From: Sphingopyxis sp. JAI128
GTDB taxonomy: Bacteria; Pseudomonadota; Alphaproteobacteria; Sphingomonadales; Sphingomonadaceae
Length of the DNA stretch: 64,000 nt
Reading direction: 5' to 3'
NCBI RefSeq assembly: GCF_014207235.1
Contig: NZ_JACHDA010000004.1
Span: forward strand, 1-64,000
Shown here one piece after another: positions 8,666 through 17,219 of the stretch (the stretch's first letter is position 1; each line of letters opens with the position of its first letter). The notes below the pieces were generated by a model that ran no database searches, was not told the DNA's origin, and worked only from the letters and a program-made list of their open reading frames with translations. The position numbers were made by a program, and so were the translations under genes.

Positions 8666-9070
8666 TCAGCGCAGCTGGCGCCACGCACCGCTGATGGTCA
8701 GCACCCCTTCGAGAAGTTCGGCCAGCCCCTCGGCGCTGTTCGCTGCGACCGCATCGTCGAGCTTGCGGCGCATGCTGCGATACACCCGCGACAGCGCCGT
8801 CGCGACGTCGCCGCCCTTGTCGCGGTCGAGCCCCGCATCGAGGCCGATCAGGATCGCCCGGGCGCGGTGCGCCGGCTCGGTCGCCGAAATGCGTTGTCCC
8901 TGCCGGATCATGGCTGCAAGTACGCCGATGGCGGTTTCCAGCTCGTCATACAGCATTGTCACCAGCTCGACCGGGTCGGCGGCGGCGGCGCGGCTTTCAT
9001 GCTGCAAGCGGCGATAGAGTCCGGTTGCCCGGACAGTCGATGCGGTGGCGGTCACGGCGTCGGTCCCCAA
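8666..9070 (-). CDS. fliS: Flagellar export chaperone FliS
   Basis: A 134-residue helical protein with the FliS core LYDELETAIGVLAAMIRQG. It would bind flagellin in the cytosol and keep it unpolymerised until export. It lies 8 bases after fliD, the usual partner. The start is taken as TTG at 9068-9070, preceded by AAGG. GTG at 9053-9055 is an alternative. It is the last gene of the flagellar block. Confidence 0.85.
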   Translation of the reverse strand: MGTDAVTATASTVRATGLYRRLQHESRAAAADPVELVTMLYDELETAIGVLAAMIRQGQRISATEPAHRARAILIGLDAGLDRDKGGDVATALSRVYRSMRRKLDDAVAANSAEGLAELLEGVLTISGAWRQLR

Positions 9071-9078
9071 GCTTTGCC

Positions 9079-10449
9079 TTAATCATTACCCTGGTTCGAC
9101 CAGAGCTTGATCTGTTGTTCGAGATAGGTCTGCGTCGCCTTGAACGCGGCGAGCCGCGCTTCGAGCTTGCCATATTGCTTCTCGAGGCGGGCTTTGTAGG
9201 CGTCCTCGCGCTCCTCGATCTTTTCGAGCTGGTCGCTGAGGCTTTCCTTCTTGGCGTCGAGCGATTTCGACACGCGATCGATGGCGCCGTTGATCCCGAT
9301 CGCCTTGTCGCGAATCGCGTCGAGCGCGAAGGCGATTCCGGGGTCGCTCTGTTCGGTATGGGTGGCATCGCGGCGCGGGTTGAACAGCGCCTCGACCGCG
9401 CCGGCGTCGGTTTCTAGCGCCTTGTCGAGTTTGGCATTGTCCACCGTCAGCAGCCCGTCCTTCGTCGTCGAAATCCCGATGTCGGACAGCTGGTTGATGC
9501 TGCCGTGGCTCGAGATCACCTTGTGGATGAGGCCGCCGAGTTCGCGTTCGAGTTCGCGCAGCCCGGTGGTCGGGCCCGACAGGCTCGACGCTGCCACAAG
9601 TCTCTTCTTGAGCTGATTATAGACCGCCACGAAATCGCCGACGGTCTGCTTGATCATGTCGAGCGGGCGGCTCGCGCCGATATCGACGGGCTGGCCCGGC
9701 GCCGCCTTTTTCAGCGTGAGCGACATGCCCGGAATAACGTCGTCGACGATGTTGCTGGCGCGGCTGAACGCAACGCCGTCGATCGTGAATTGCGCGTTGG
9801 CGGCGCTTTGTCCCTCGGTCATCCCGCCCGACGTCGCAAAGGCGGACAGGCCGGGATCGGCGCCGGCGTCGGCGGTCAAGGTGAAGGCGCCGACCTCGCC
9901 GGGCGGCCCTTTGAGGATGATGCGATGGCCGCCCTCGTCGGCGATGATCGACGCGGTGACGCCTGCCCCGCTGCCGTTGATCGCTGCGGCAAGACCGTCG
10001 AGGCTGTTGTTGGTTGCGTCGATGGTGATCGTCTTGGCAACGCCGCCGACAGTCAGCGTCATCGTACCGGTGCCGATTGCGTCGGCGCGGCTGGCGACGA
10101 TGCCCGAATAATTGGTCTGCGCGCGCGCGAGCTGGTTCACGACGATGGTTGCGGCGAAGCTGTCGGCGGACATGCCGGCGCGGCTGGTGGCGCCGAGCAC
10201 GCTTTCGTCGGACACCGTCGGCGTGCTGCGCAGCGTCCCGTCCGCGACCATCTGGCCCAGCGAATCGGCGAATCCGTCGAGGTCGGCGCGCGCCTGCGAC
10301 AGTGCGCTGATTCGGGTCTGGTTCGCCTGGGTCAGTTCGACCATGCGCGCGATCTTGGGATCTCGCGACGCGTTCGACAGGTCGGTGACCAGCTGTTTGA
10401 TGTCGATGCCCGACCCAAAGCCGAGGCTGTTGGCGATTGAACTGACCAT
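9079..10449 (-). CDS. fliD: Flagellar hook-associated protein 2 (filament cap)
   Basis: 456 residues. The N-terminal FliD domain begins with GFGSGIDIKQLVTDL, an almost universal FliD signature. A variable central domain and the C-terminal coiled-coil region (SKSLDAKKESLSDQLEKIEE) follow. The protein forms the pentameric filament cap that guides flagellin assembly. GAAGGA lies 8-9 bases before the ATG. It is separated from flhB by 44 bases and from fliS by 8. Confidence 0.95.
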   Translation of the reverse strand: MVSSIANSLGFGSGIDIKQLVTDLSNASRDPKIARMVELTQANQTRISALSQARADLDGFADSLGQMVADGTLRSTPTVSDESVLGATSRAGMSADSFAATIVVNQLARAQTNYSGIVASRADAIGTGTMTLTVGGVAKTITIDATNNSLDGLAAAINGSGAGVTASIIADEGGHRIILKGPPGEVGAFTLTADAGADPGLSAFATSGGMTEGQSAANAQFTIDGVAFSRASNIVDDVIPGMSLTLKKAAPGQPVDIGASRPLDMIKQTVGDFVAVYNQLKKRLVAASSLSGPTTGLRELERELGGLIHKVISSHGSINQLSDIGISTTKDGLLTVDNAKLDKALETDAGAVEALFNPRRDATHTEQSDPGIAFALDAIRDKAIGINGAIDRVSKSLDAKKESLSDQLEKIEEREDAYKARLEKQYGKLEARLAAFKATQTYLEQQIKLWSNQGND

Positions 10450-10493
10450 GTAAAATATCCTTCGACCTCCTTAACGGCGGCCTGCGGACGATC

Positions 10494-11633
10494 TTAAGCC
10501 TGCCGGCGGCCCTCGGGATCGAAATGATGCGATGGCGGCACATCGACCGCCGGTTGGACGATTCCTTCCGCTGCCGCGCGTTCCAGCTGGAAGACGAAGG
10601 CGAGCACCGTGGCGACCGCGACGAACAATTCTTCGGGAATGACCCGCCCGGCACGCGCGGTGAAATAGATGGCGCGGGTCAGCTGAGGATATTCGAGGAT
10701 CGGGACGGCGGCGGTGCGAGCGAGCTCGCGGATCGACAGCGCGACATCGCCGCGCCCGCGCGCCACGACGACCGGCGCCGCGTCGGTCCCGGGACGATAG
10801 CGAAGCGCCACCGAAAAATGCGTCGGGTTGGTCAGGACGACGGTTGCCTCGGATACCGCCTTGCGCGCCGATCCGCTCAAAATCTCGTGCGCGCGCTGCC
10901 GCTGCGCCTGCTTGAGTTCGGGGGCGCCATCGGACTGGCGCATCTCGTCCTTGATTTCCTGCTTGCTCATCATCAGCCGCTTGTTGCGCTGGAACCATTG
11001 CACCGGCACGTCGATCAGCGCGATGACGACCAGCCCGCCGGCGAGCACCAGCATCGCGTGGCCGATCGATTTTCCGGCAAGCCCGACCGCCGCCGTCAGG
11101 TCGGTCGACGCCATGCCCATGATCGCGGGCAGGCTGCGTCCCACCAGCCAGTAACCGATGGTCCCGAGCAGCAACACTTTGGCCAGCGCCTTGCCGAGTT
11201 CGGTCGCGCCCTGCACGCCGAACATCCGCTTGAGCCCGCTCATCGGGTTCAGCCGGTTGCCCTTGAAATGCAGCGCCTTGCCGCGCCACCCAAAGGATCC
11301 GAGCATCGCGGGACCGGCGATGGCCGCGCCCAGCGCGAGCGCGAACAGGCTGGCGAGCGGCAGCAGGATTTCGACGCCGTTGCGCATCAGCGCTTCGCCG
11401 GGCGCAAAATCGGCGACGTCGGCGGCGGTCAGCGTCAGCCCGCGGCGGACAAGGTCGCTCGCCGACTGGACGAACCAGCCGCCCGCGGCGATCATCCAGC
11501 CGGCAGCCGCGAGCATCATCAGCGCGGTCGCCAGCTCGCGCGACATCAGCACATCGCCCTCGCGCGCCGAATCCGACAGCTTTTTCGCCGTCGGCTGTTC
11601 GCTTTTCTGATCCTTGTCGCTGCCTTCGGCCAC
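10494..11633 (-). CDS. flhB: Flagellar type III export switch protein FlhB
   Basis: A 379-residue membrane protein of the export gate. Four membrane segments lie in the first 215 residues. The cytoplasmic domain follows, with the self-cleaving NPTH motif at 269-272 (TNPTHFSVAL), which switches export from hook to filament subunits. It starts at a GTG (11631-11633) three bases after the fliR stop, implying translational coupling. In many bacteria flhB sits with flhA. Here it directly follows fliR, and flhA is not in the window. Confidence 0.95.
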   Translation of the reverse strand: MAEGSDKDQKSEQPTAKKLSDSAREGDVLMSRELATALMMLAAAGWMIAAGGWFVQSASDLVRRGLTLTAADVADFAPGEALMRNGVEILLPLASLFALALGAAIAGPAMLGSFGWRGKALHFKGNRLNPMSGLKRMFGVQGATELGKALAKVLLLGTIGYWLVGRSLPAIMGMASTDLTAAVGLAGKSIGHAMLVLAGGLVVIALIDVPVQWFQRNKRLMMSKQEIKDEMRQSDGAPELKQAQRQRAHEILSGSARKAVSEATVVLTNPTHFSVALRYRPGTDAAPVVVARGRGDVALSIRELARTAAVPILEYPQLTRAIYFTARAGRVIPEELFVAVATVLAFVFQLERAAAEGIVQPAVDVPPSHHFDPEGRRQA

Positions 11634-11636
11634 GGT

Positions 11637-12416
11637 TCAAATACCGGCCATCATGCGCGCGGCGTCAAGCGAGTCGGACAGGATGCGCGCGATCGCCTCT
11701 GCCATCGCGGGAGTCGCGATGCCGAGCAGCACGATGCCAGCGAGCAAGGTCGCGGGAATGCCGACGGCGAACAGGTTGAGCGCGGGGGCCGAGCGGCCGA
11801 TCACGCCCATGATGATCTGGACGAGGATCAGGACGAATCCGACCGGCATCGCGATGGTGAGGCCCGCGGCGAACATCAGGCTGCCGAAACGGATGAGGCC
11901 GCCGATCGCATCCCACGACGGAAAGGCATTGCCGGGCGGCAGCGCGTCATAGCTGCCCACGATGATGTCGATCAGCACGAGATGGCCATCGGCGGCAAGG
12001 AACAGCGCGGTCGCCATCATCGACAGGAACTGGCCGATCGCCGAACTCGACGCGCCGCTCAGCGGATCGACCATCGAGGCGAAGCCGAGGCCCATCGCAT
12101 TGCTGATCACTTCGCCTGCGAGCAGCGCGGCGGCGAGCCCCATCTGGAGCACGAAGCCGATCGCGAGCCCGATCACCACCTCGCCGACGATGAAGAAGAA
12201 ACCAGGGATCGACACGATGCCTTCCGCCGGCAGCGTCATGCCCGACGCCGCCACCGCGGGCACTCCGACCGCGAGGGCGATCACCAGCCGCAGCTGAACC
12301 GGAACGTTCGATGCGCCGAACACCGGCGCGGCGATGAACGCGGCACCGGGGCGTATCATACCCAGCATCCATAGCTGGAGCATCGCCTCGATATTCGGGA
12401 TGTCGGCGGGATTCAT
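11637..12416 (-). CDS. fliR: Flagellar export gate protein FliR
   Basis: A 259-residue membrane protein with about six hydrophobic segments, one subunit of the FliPQR export channel. The start MNPADIPNIEAMLQLWMLG at 12414-12416 was preferred to an open frame extending upstream, because the family begins near here. IMGVIGRSAPALNLFAVGIP near the end is a FliR hallmark. It lies between fliQ and flhB. Confidence 0.93.
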   Translation of the reverse strand: MNPADIPNIEAMLQLWMLGMIRPGAAFIAAPVFGASNVPVQLRLVIALAVGVPAVAASGMTLPAEGIVSIPGFFFIVGEVVIGLAIGFVLQMGLAAALLAGEVISNAMGLGFASMVDPLSGASSSAIGQFLSMMATALFLAADGHLVLIDIIVGSYDALPPGNAFPSWDAIGGLIRFGSLMFAAGLTIAMPVGFVLILVQIIMGVIGRSAPALNLFAVGIPATLLAGIVLLGIATPAMAEAIARILSDSLDAARMMAGI

Positions 12417-12423
12417 CGGCGTC

Positions 12424-12693
12424 CTATCGGACGAGCGCCGGGATCTGCGCGAAGATTTCGCGGGTGAAATCGGTGAGCAAGACAAGGATGCTGCCCCCGA
12501 AGATTGCAAGGCAGACCGCGGCGACGATCAGCTTGGGGACAAAGGTCAGCGTCTGTTCGTTGATCGACGTCGCCGCCTGGACCATGCCGAGCAGCACCCC
12601 GATGACGAGCACCGGCAGCAACAGCGGTGCCGAGGCGAGCGCGAGAATCCATAGCGATTGCTGCGCGACCCCGATGAAATAATCGGCTTCCAT
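12424..12693 (-). CDS. fliQ: Flagellar export gate protein FliQ
   Basis: 89 residues with two membrane hairpin segments and the characteristic VQAATSINEQTLTFVPKL motif. It is a component of the FliPQR channel in the basal body export apparatus. It starts 4 bases after fliP and ends 7 bases before fliR. Confidence 0.95.
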   Translation of the reverse strand: MEADYFIGVAQQSLWILALASAPLLLPVLVIGVLLGMVQAATSINEQTLTFVPKLIVAAVCLAIFGGSILVLLTDFTREIFAQIPALVR

Positions 12694-12697
12694 CGCG

Positions 12698-13468
12698 CTA
12701 ACTCACGAAGGAGGATGCGAGCGACCCCATCGTCAGCGCCCAGCCGTCGACGAGGACGAAAAGGAGCAGCTTGAAGGGCATCGATATGATCGTCGGCGAC
12801 AGCATCATCATACCCAGCGACATCAGCGCCGACGCAACGATCAGGTCGATGACGAGGAAGGGCAGAAAGATGAGAAAGCCGATCTGGAAGGCGGTCTTGA
12901 GTTCGCTGGTGACGAAGGCGGGGAGCAGGATCGAGAAGGGCACGTCCTTCGGGCTCGCGTAGGTCGGCGCTTTCGCGATCTTGGCGAACATCATCAGGTC
13001 GGTCTTGCGCGTCTGCTTCATCATGAAGCCGTGCAGCGCGTCGCCCGAACGCGATACCGCTTCGCCGATATCGATCTGTTCCTGCCCATAAGGTTCGATC
13101 GCGACGCGGTTCACTTCGCTGATCACCGGCTGCATCACGAACAACGAAAGGAAGAGGCTGAGACCCACAAGCACCTGGTTCGGCGGCGTCTGCTGGAGCC
13201 CGAGCGCATGGCGCAGGATCGACAGCACGATGATGATCCGCGTGAAGCTGGTCATCATCAGCAGCAACGACGGCAGCACCGTCAAGAGGCTCATCAGGAC
13301 GAGGATCTGGAGCGACAGGCTCAGCGGCCGGCCGTCGCCGCCGATTTCGCTCACCGCGCGATTCAGGCCGTCGGCGGCCTGCGCATAAGCGGCGGGCGCG
13401 GCGCAAAGCAGCGCGGCGCCGCCCGCCAGCGCGGCGGCGCGCAGCCAGACGCGGCGATCAATCCGCAT
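12698..13468 (-). CDS. fliP: Flagellar export gate protein FliP
   Basis: 256 residues. A cleavable signal peptide (about 1-30, ending APAAYAQA) is followed by [20 protein letters not shown] and the family motifs [18 protein letters not shown] and [14 protein letters not shown]. It forms the pentameric core of the export gate. The frame is open upstream, but the start at 13466-13468 gives the normal length and signal peptide. It overlaps the end of fliO by 11 bases. Confidence 0.95.
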   Translation of the reverse strand: MRIDRRVWLRAAALAGGAALLCAAPAAYAQAADGLNRAVSEIGGDGRPLSLSLQILVLMSLLTVLPSLLLMMTSFTRIIIVLSILRHALGLQQTPPNQVLVGLSLFLSLFVMQPVISEVNRVAIEPYGQEQIDIGEAVSRSGDALHGFMMKQTRKTDLMMFAKIAKAPTYASPKDVPFSILLPAFVTSELKTAFQIGFLIFLPFLVIDLIVASALMSLGMMMLSPTIISMPFKLLLFVLVDGWALTMGSLASSFVS

Positions 13469-13736
13469 GGAAATCTCCCTGGCTGTCGTCGGCGAGGCGC
13501 GTGATGCCATTCCGCGACACCGCAACGAGGATGCGCTGCCCGGCAAATTCAACCACCGCAAGCTTCGATCCCGGACCGAGCGGCAGAACGTCGACCATTT
13601 CGACGGCACGCGTCCGGGCGCCGCCGCCGACAAGCGGAACCCCCATCTGGACGCGCTTCCACAGCCACAGGCTGCCCCACGCCATGCCGCCGATGATCGG
13701 CAACAGGATGAGCAGGCGCAGGATATATTCGAACAT
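13458..13736 (-). CDS. fliO: Flagellar assembly protein FliO
   Basis: 92 residues with one N-terminal membrane segment ([20 protein letters not shown]). A small cytoplasmic domain contains [20 protein letters not shown], as in FliO/FliZ proteins, which help assemble the FliP ring. Sequence conservation in this family is low. The position between fliN and fliP supports the call. The ATG overlaps the fliN stop. Confidence 0.85.
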   Translation of the reverse strand: MFEYILRLLILLPIIGGMAWGSLWLWKRVQMGVPLVGGGARTRAVEMVDVLPLGPGSKLAVVEFAGQRILVAVSRNGITRLADDSQGDFHAD

Positions 13737-14074
13737 CAGGCCCTCCGCTCGAAACCTTCGAGGCCGCGCGCCGGCGCGACGATTTCGGCGACCTGGATGC
13801 CATAGCGGCCATCGACGCTGACGATCTCGCCCTTGGCGATCAGCGTGCCGTTGGCATAGATGTCGAGCAAGTCGGTCGCGGCGCGATCGAGTTCGATCAC
13901 GCTGCCTTCGCCGAGCGCGAGCAGTTCGGCGAGCGTCATCGAGGTCGAACCGACCTCGACCGATACGCGCAGCGAGACGCCGGCAAGCAGGTCGAAATTG
14001 GGGGCCGCGGCGATCGTCTTGTTGTCGCGGCGGTCGGCACGGGGCGCCGCGGGGGCGTCGCTGAGTTCAGTCAT
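13736..14074 (-). CDS. fliN: Flagellar motor switch protein FliN
   Basis: 112 residues. A short charged N-terminus is followed by one SpoA-type domain (about 30-105) with LAGVSLRVSVEVGSTSMTLA and DIYANGTLIAKGEIVSVDGR. It is part of the C-ring that binds phosphorylated CheY and docks the export ATPase complex. The start overlaps the end of fliM by 8 bases. Confidence 0.92.
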   Translation of the reverse strand: MTELSDAPAAPRADRRDNKTIAAAPNFDLLAGVSLRVSVEVGSTSMTLAELLALGEGSVIELDRAATDLLDIYANGTLIAKGEIVSVDGRYGIQVAEIVAPARGLEGFERRA

Positions 14075-14993
14075 GGTTCGGTCCTTTTTCGATATGGTCT
14101 ATCATGATCGCGGCGTTGCCATTGGCTTCGCCGATGCTGCCGACCGCGAAGCTGCGGCCCGCGACGGTGACGGGCACATGGCGCGGCATCGCCAGCGGTA
14201 TGATGTCGCCGACTTCCAGCGCGAGCAGCTTGACGAGGCTGATTTCGGGGCGCGCGAGGACCGAACGGACGGGCAGCCGGACGCCGCGCAGCGCCTTGTT
14301 GAGCGCGTTCGACCACAGCGGGTCGGCGTCGTTCGCGGCCTGCGTATCGAGGATATCGGTCCCGGCGATCGCGCGGAGTGCGGCAAGCGGATAGGCGCAG
14401 GCGATCGTGCGACCTTCGAAGGGTGCGCCGCGCAGGGTGAAATGCTGAACGAACATCTCGTCGTCGGCGCGGACCGCCGCGAGCTTCGCGGGGTCGGTCG
14501 TCACGCAATCGAGTTCGGGATCGACCGCCAGCTTGTCGCGCCATGCGGTCGCGAGTTGCAACCCCATGTCGCGGCCGAGACGCGCTGCGAAACGCTCTTC
14601 GGCGTCGGTCAGATCTTCGCGTTCGACGGCAGGTTGTCCCTTGCCGCCATAGAAAATGTCGACAAGTTGAAGGATGAGCGACCGGGCCGCGGCGATCAGA
14701 ACGGGACCTTTCAGCGGCGGTGCGTGGTAGCGCCAGAAGATGGCGGGGGCAGCTGCGGCGCTCCATTCAGCAAAGCTCATCTGTTCGGCGTTCGCGCGCT
14801 CAACCTGGATGGCGGGCGCGCCAAGCGCGCGCAAGAGGTCGCGCAGGCTGCGCCCGAACTGATTGGCGACGCTGTCGAGCACGGGGAAGGCGTAGCTGCC
14901 TTCGGCCTTGCGCAGCAGTAGCGACGCTTTCGTATCCACCTTTGGAGTGGCCGGAGCCTTTACGGCTTTGACGGATTTGGCACTGGCGGTCAC
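14067..14993 (-). CDS. fliM: Flagellar motor switch protein FliM
   Basis: 308 residues: a CheC-like middle domain and a C-terminal SpoA domain (about 225-300, with SLVKLLALEVGDIIPLAMPR). It is the C-ring subunit between FliG and FliN. The N-terminal CheY-binding motif usual in enteric FliM is not obvious; the sequence opens with an Ala/Lys-rich stretch. It starts at a GTG (14991-14993) overlapping the fliL stop. Confidence 0.9.
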   Translation of the reverse strand: MTASAKSVKAVKAPATPKVDTKASLLLRKAEGSYAFPVLDSVANQFGRSLRDLLRALGAPAIQVERANAEQMSFAEWSAAAAPAIFWRYHAPPLKGPVLIAAARSLILQLVDIFYGGKGQPAVEREDLTDAEERFAARLGRDMGLQLATAWRDKLAVDPELDCVTTDPAKLAAVRADDEMFVQHFTLRGAPFEGRTIACAYPLAALRAIAGTDILDTQAANDADPLWSNALNKALRGVRLPVRSVLARPEISLVKLLALEVGDIIPLAMPRHVPVTVAGRSFAVGSIGEANGNAAIMIDHIEKGPNHD

Positions 14994-15595
14994 TGAATCA
15001 CCAGGCTCGTAAAATAGACATTGTCGATACCCCCGAAACCTTCCTTGTCGCGCAGCACATCGTTGATCGCGGCGGTCAACTGACGTTGAAGCCGCTGTTT
15101 CCCCTGGGATGTGGAGAGCAACGCCGGATCCTGTTCGGCAAGCACCATAAGGACGACCGAGCGAATGGGCACGGCCTGCCGTTTGATATTATTGATAACC
15201 TTGCCGTCATAGAAGGTCGAAAGGCTGATACCCACCTGCAGGAAGCCCGACCCGTCGGCAAGGTTGGTCGTGAAACTGTCGGTGATCGGATAATAGGTAA
15301 TCTCATACTTGCGCGGGTCGACCTTGAACCGGTCGTTGGGGACCGACACGGTGCCGATCTTTGGCGGTGCTTCCTTGTCCTCGCCTTCGGCGGCGGGTTC
15401 GGCGCCGTCCTCGCTGCGCAGGACGAGCTTCGGATATTTATCCTCGGGCTTCGCCTCATGCGCCGACAGCGCGCCGAAATAGATGCCGGCGCCCGCGCCC
15501 GCACCGATCAGCGCGACCGCCGCGACGCCGATCAGCAGCAGCTTCTTGAACTTGCCCTTTTTCTTGGGTGCGTCTTCGACATTGTCCTTGGCCAT
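14990..15595 (-). CDS. fliL: Flagellar basal body-associated protein FliL
   Basis: 201 residues. A lysine-rich cytoplasmic tip (KKKGKFKK), one membrane segment (LLLIGVAAVALIGAGAGAGI, about 19-39) and a periplasmic FliL domain with FLQVGISLSTF and DNVYFTSLVIQ at the end. FliL surrounds stator units and stabilises torque generation. It overlaps fliM by 4 bases and follows fliK by 17. Confidence 0.92.
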   Translation of the reverse strand: MAKDNVEDAPKKKGKFKKLLLIGVAAVALIGAGAGAGIYFGALSAHEAKPEDKYPKLVLRSEDGAEPAAEGEDKEAPPKIGTVSVPNDRFKVDPRKYEITYYPITDSFTTNLADGSGFLQVGISLSTFYDGKVINNIKRQAVPIRSVVLMVLAEQDPALLSTSQGKQRLQRQLTAAINDVLRDKEGFGGIDNVYFTSLVIQ

Positions 15596-15612
15596 GATGG
15601 GACCCTTTCTGA

Positions 15613-16776
15613 TCAGGCAAAGCGGCCGCGGCGTTCGGCGGCGCGGCCTTCGTCGCGCGGCTCGGCGCGTTCGGTGGCGGTTTCGATGAGGTGGGCGGCA
15701 TCTGGCGCGGCGGTCCGGCCCTGGCCCTGATTCTGCGACTGGCGGCCGGTTTCGCCCGGCGTGCAGGTGACTTCGGCGCCGGCGACGCGGACGCCCTGCT
15801 GGCGGAGTTCTTCGACGAGGCGGCCCTGCGCCGCGTTCACGATCGTTGCGGTCGCTTCATGCTGCGTATCCATCTTCAGGGCAACGCCGTCGTCGCCCAT
15901 TTGCATGGCAACGTCGAGGCGGCCGAGGTGGCGTGGCATCAGGCGAAAGCTGATGTCGCCGCTATCCGATCTGGTCGCGGCGATGTCGCGCGCCAACTGG
16001 TCGATCCACGCGCCGTCGCTGTCCATGTCGAGTACGCGTTCGGCGATTTGCGTCGGCGCGCTGACCTCGGCCACGGGTGCCGCGTGCTGTGTCGCCGGCT
16101 GTGCAAAGAGGATCGTCATCGAGGGCGCCGCGTCGGCGGGCGTGGCGGCGGGGGCTCCGGTCGTCGTCATCGCCGTCGCTGCCAGCGGTAGCGTCGATAC
16201 GGCGCCGCGCGGTGTGGCGGCGAGCAGCGATTCCTGCGGGACATCGGCCACATTTCCGCGGCCATCGGCCGGCTTTGCGCGCGCATCGACCGGCGTTGCG
16301 GCCTTGATGTTCGCAGGGACGATCGCGGCCACGATCGCGGCCCAGTTCGCTGCGTTGCCGGGGGGGGGCTCCGCGCCATCGGTCGCCTCGGGGTTCGACG
16401 GCGCTTCTGTTTCGGCGGCGCTCGCGGCCGTTTTTGCGGGCGCTGGCGTCGCGCCCTGCGCGCCGCCGTTCAACGCGATCAACAGGTTTTCAGCCTGCGC
16501 CGTTGCGTCGGTTTTGGCAGGGTCGGCTTTGACGGCCGGAACCTTGGCGGCGGTATCGGTTTCGACGGGCAGGCCTTCGGCGGGCGGTACGACGGCCTGC
16601 GGTTCGGGGGCCTGGGTAACCGGCATCGCGGCAGCCTGGGCCGGTGCGGCCGCGAGAAGCCGATCGAAACCGCCATCGATGCCGCTCTCGGAAATTTGCC
16701 CGATATTGGTGAGGAAAGCGGAGAAGCCCGCCGGCATCGTCGGCTGCGCAGTGGGAGGGGACGATGCGCTCATCAT
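15613..16776 (-). CDS. fliK: Flagellar hook-length control protein FliK
   Basis: 387 residues, rich in Ala, Pro and Thr, low in complexity over the first 260. A C-terminal hook-length domain follows, with ISFRLMPRHLGRLDVAMQMG and QGRLVEELRQQGVRV. FliK is a secreted ruler that tells FlhB to switch substrate. The disordered N-terminal half varies greatly between species, so the assignment rests on the C-terminus and operon position. The start overlaps nothing upstream. Its stop is 17 bases before fliL. Confidence 0.87.
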   Translation of the reverse strand: MMSASSPPTAQPTMPAGFSAFLTNIGQISESGIDGGFDRLLAAAPAQAAAMPVTQAPEPQAVVPPAEGLPVETDTAAKVPAVKADPAKTDATAQAENLLIALNGGAQGATPAPAKTAASAAETEAPSNPEATDGAEPPPGNAANWAAIVAAIVPANIKAATPVDARAKPADGRGNVADVPQESLLAATPRGAVSTLPLAATAMTTTGAPAATPADAAPSMTILFAQPATQHAAPVAEVSAPTQIAERVLDMDSDGAWIDQLARDIAATRSDSGDISFRLMPRHLGRLDVAMQMGDDGVALKMDTQHEATATIVNAAQGRLVEELRQQGVRVAGAEVTCTPGETGRQSQNQGQGRTAAPDAAHLIETATERAEPRDEGRAAERRGRFA

Positions 16777-17219
16777 GCCGCGCCCCCTTCGATCAGGCGG
16801 AGCGACATGCCCGCGCGCGCGCGGTGCGGACGGTTGGCGTCGCTGCGGCGTTCCAGTTCAACTTCGGCCGATTTGCGGCTGCGCTCGTACAGCCGCACCG
16901 CCGATTCTTCCTTGGCCATCGCGCTTTGCGCGAGCGCACCCATATGGTCGCGGCGCGCGCTCGCGCCTGCCAGCGGGGCGGTCAGATTTTCCTTCGCCAT
17001 GTCGAGCCGCATCGCGAGCTCGCCGATCGTGTTGAGCGCGCCGCCAGCGACGGCGCCCTTGGCCACCGCCAGATCGACGCGCAGCGTTTCGAGCCGCCGC
17101 GCCAGCTCGACGAGGTTCGCCAGTTCGCCGGTGGCGCGCGCCAGATTGGCCTCGGCCATCTGATGTTCGACGGTGCGCACGCGGATGATACGTTTGCGGC
17201 GTGCGGTACGGGCGGTCAT
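16773..17219 (-). CDS. fliJ: Flagellar export protein FliJ
   Basis: 148 residues, almost wholly alpha-helical and charged, as expected for the FliJ coiled coil that sits in the FliI ATPase ring. Primary sequence similarity is weak in this family. The call rests on helical composition, length and the place between fliI and fliK. ATGA overlaps join it to both neighbours. Confidence 0.78.
   Translation of the reverse strand: MTARTARRKRIIRVRTVEHQMAEANLARATGELANLVELARRLETLRVDLAVAKGAVAGGALNTIGELAMRLDMAKENLTAPLAGASARRDHMGALAQSAMAKEESAVRLYERSRKSAEVELERRSDANRPHRARAGMSLRLIEGGAA

Noticed and set aside
9505-12374. Several long plus-strand frames over fliD, flhB and fliR
   Set aside because: All are opposite to recognised flagellar genes. 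No ribosome-binding sites or motifs support them.
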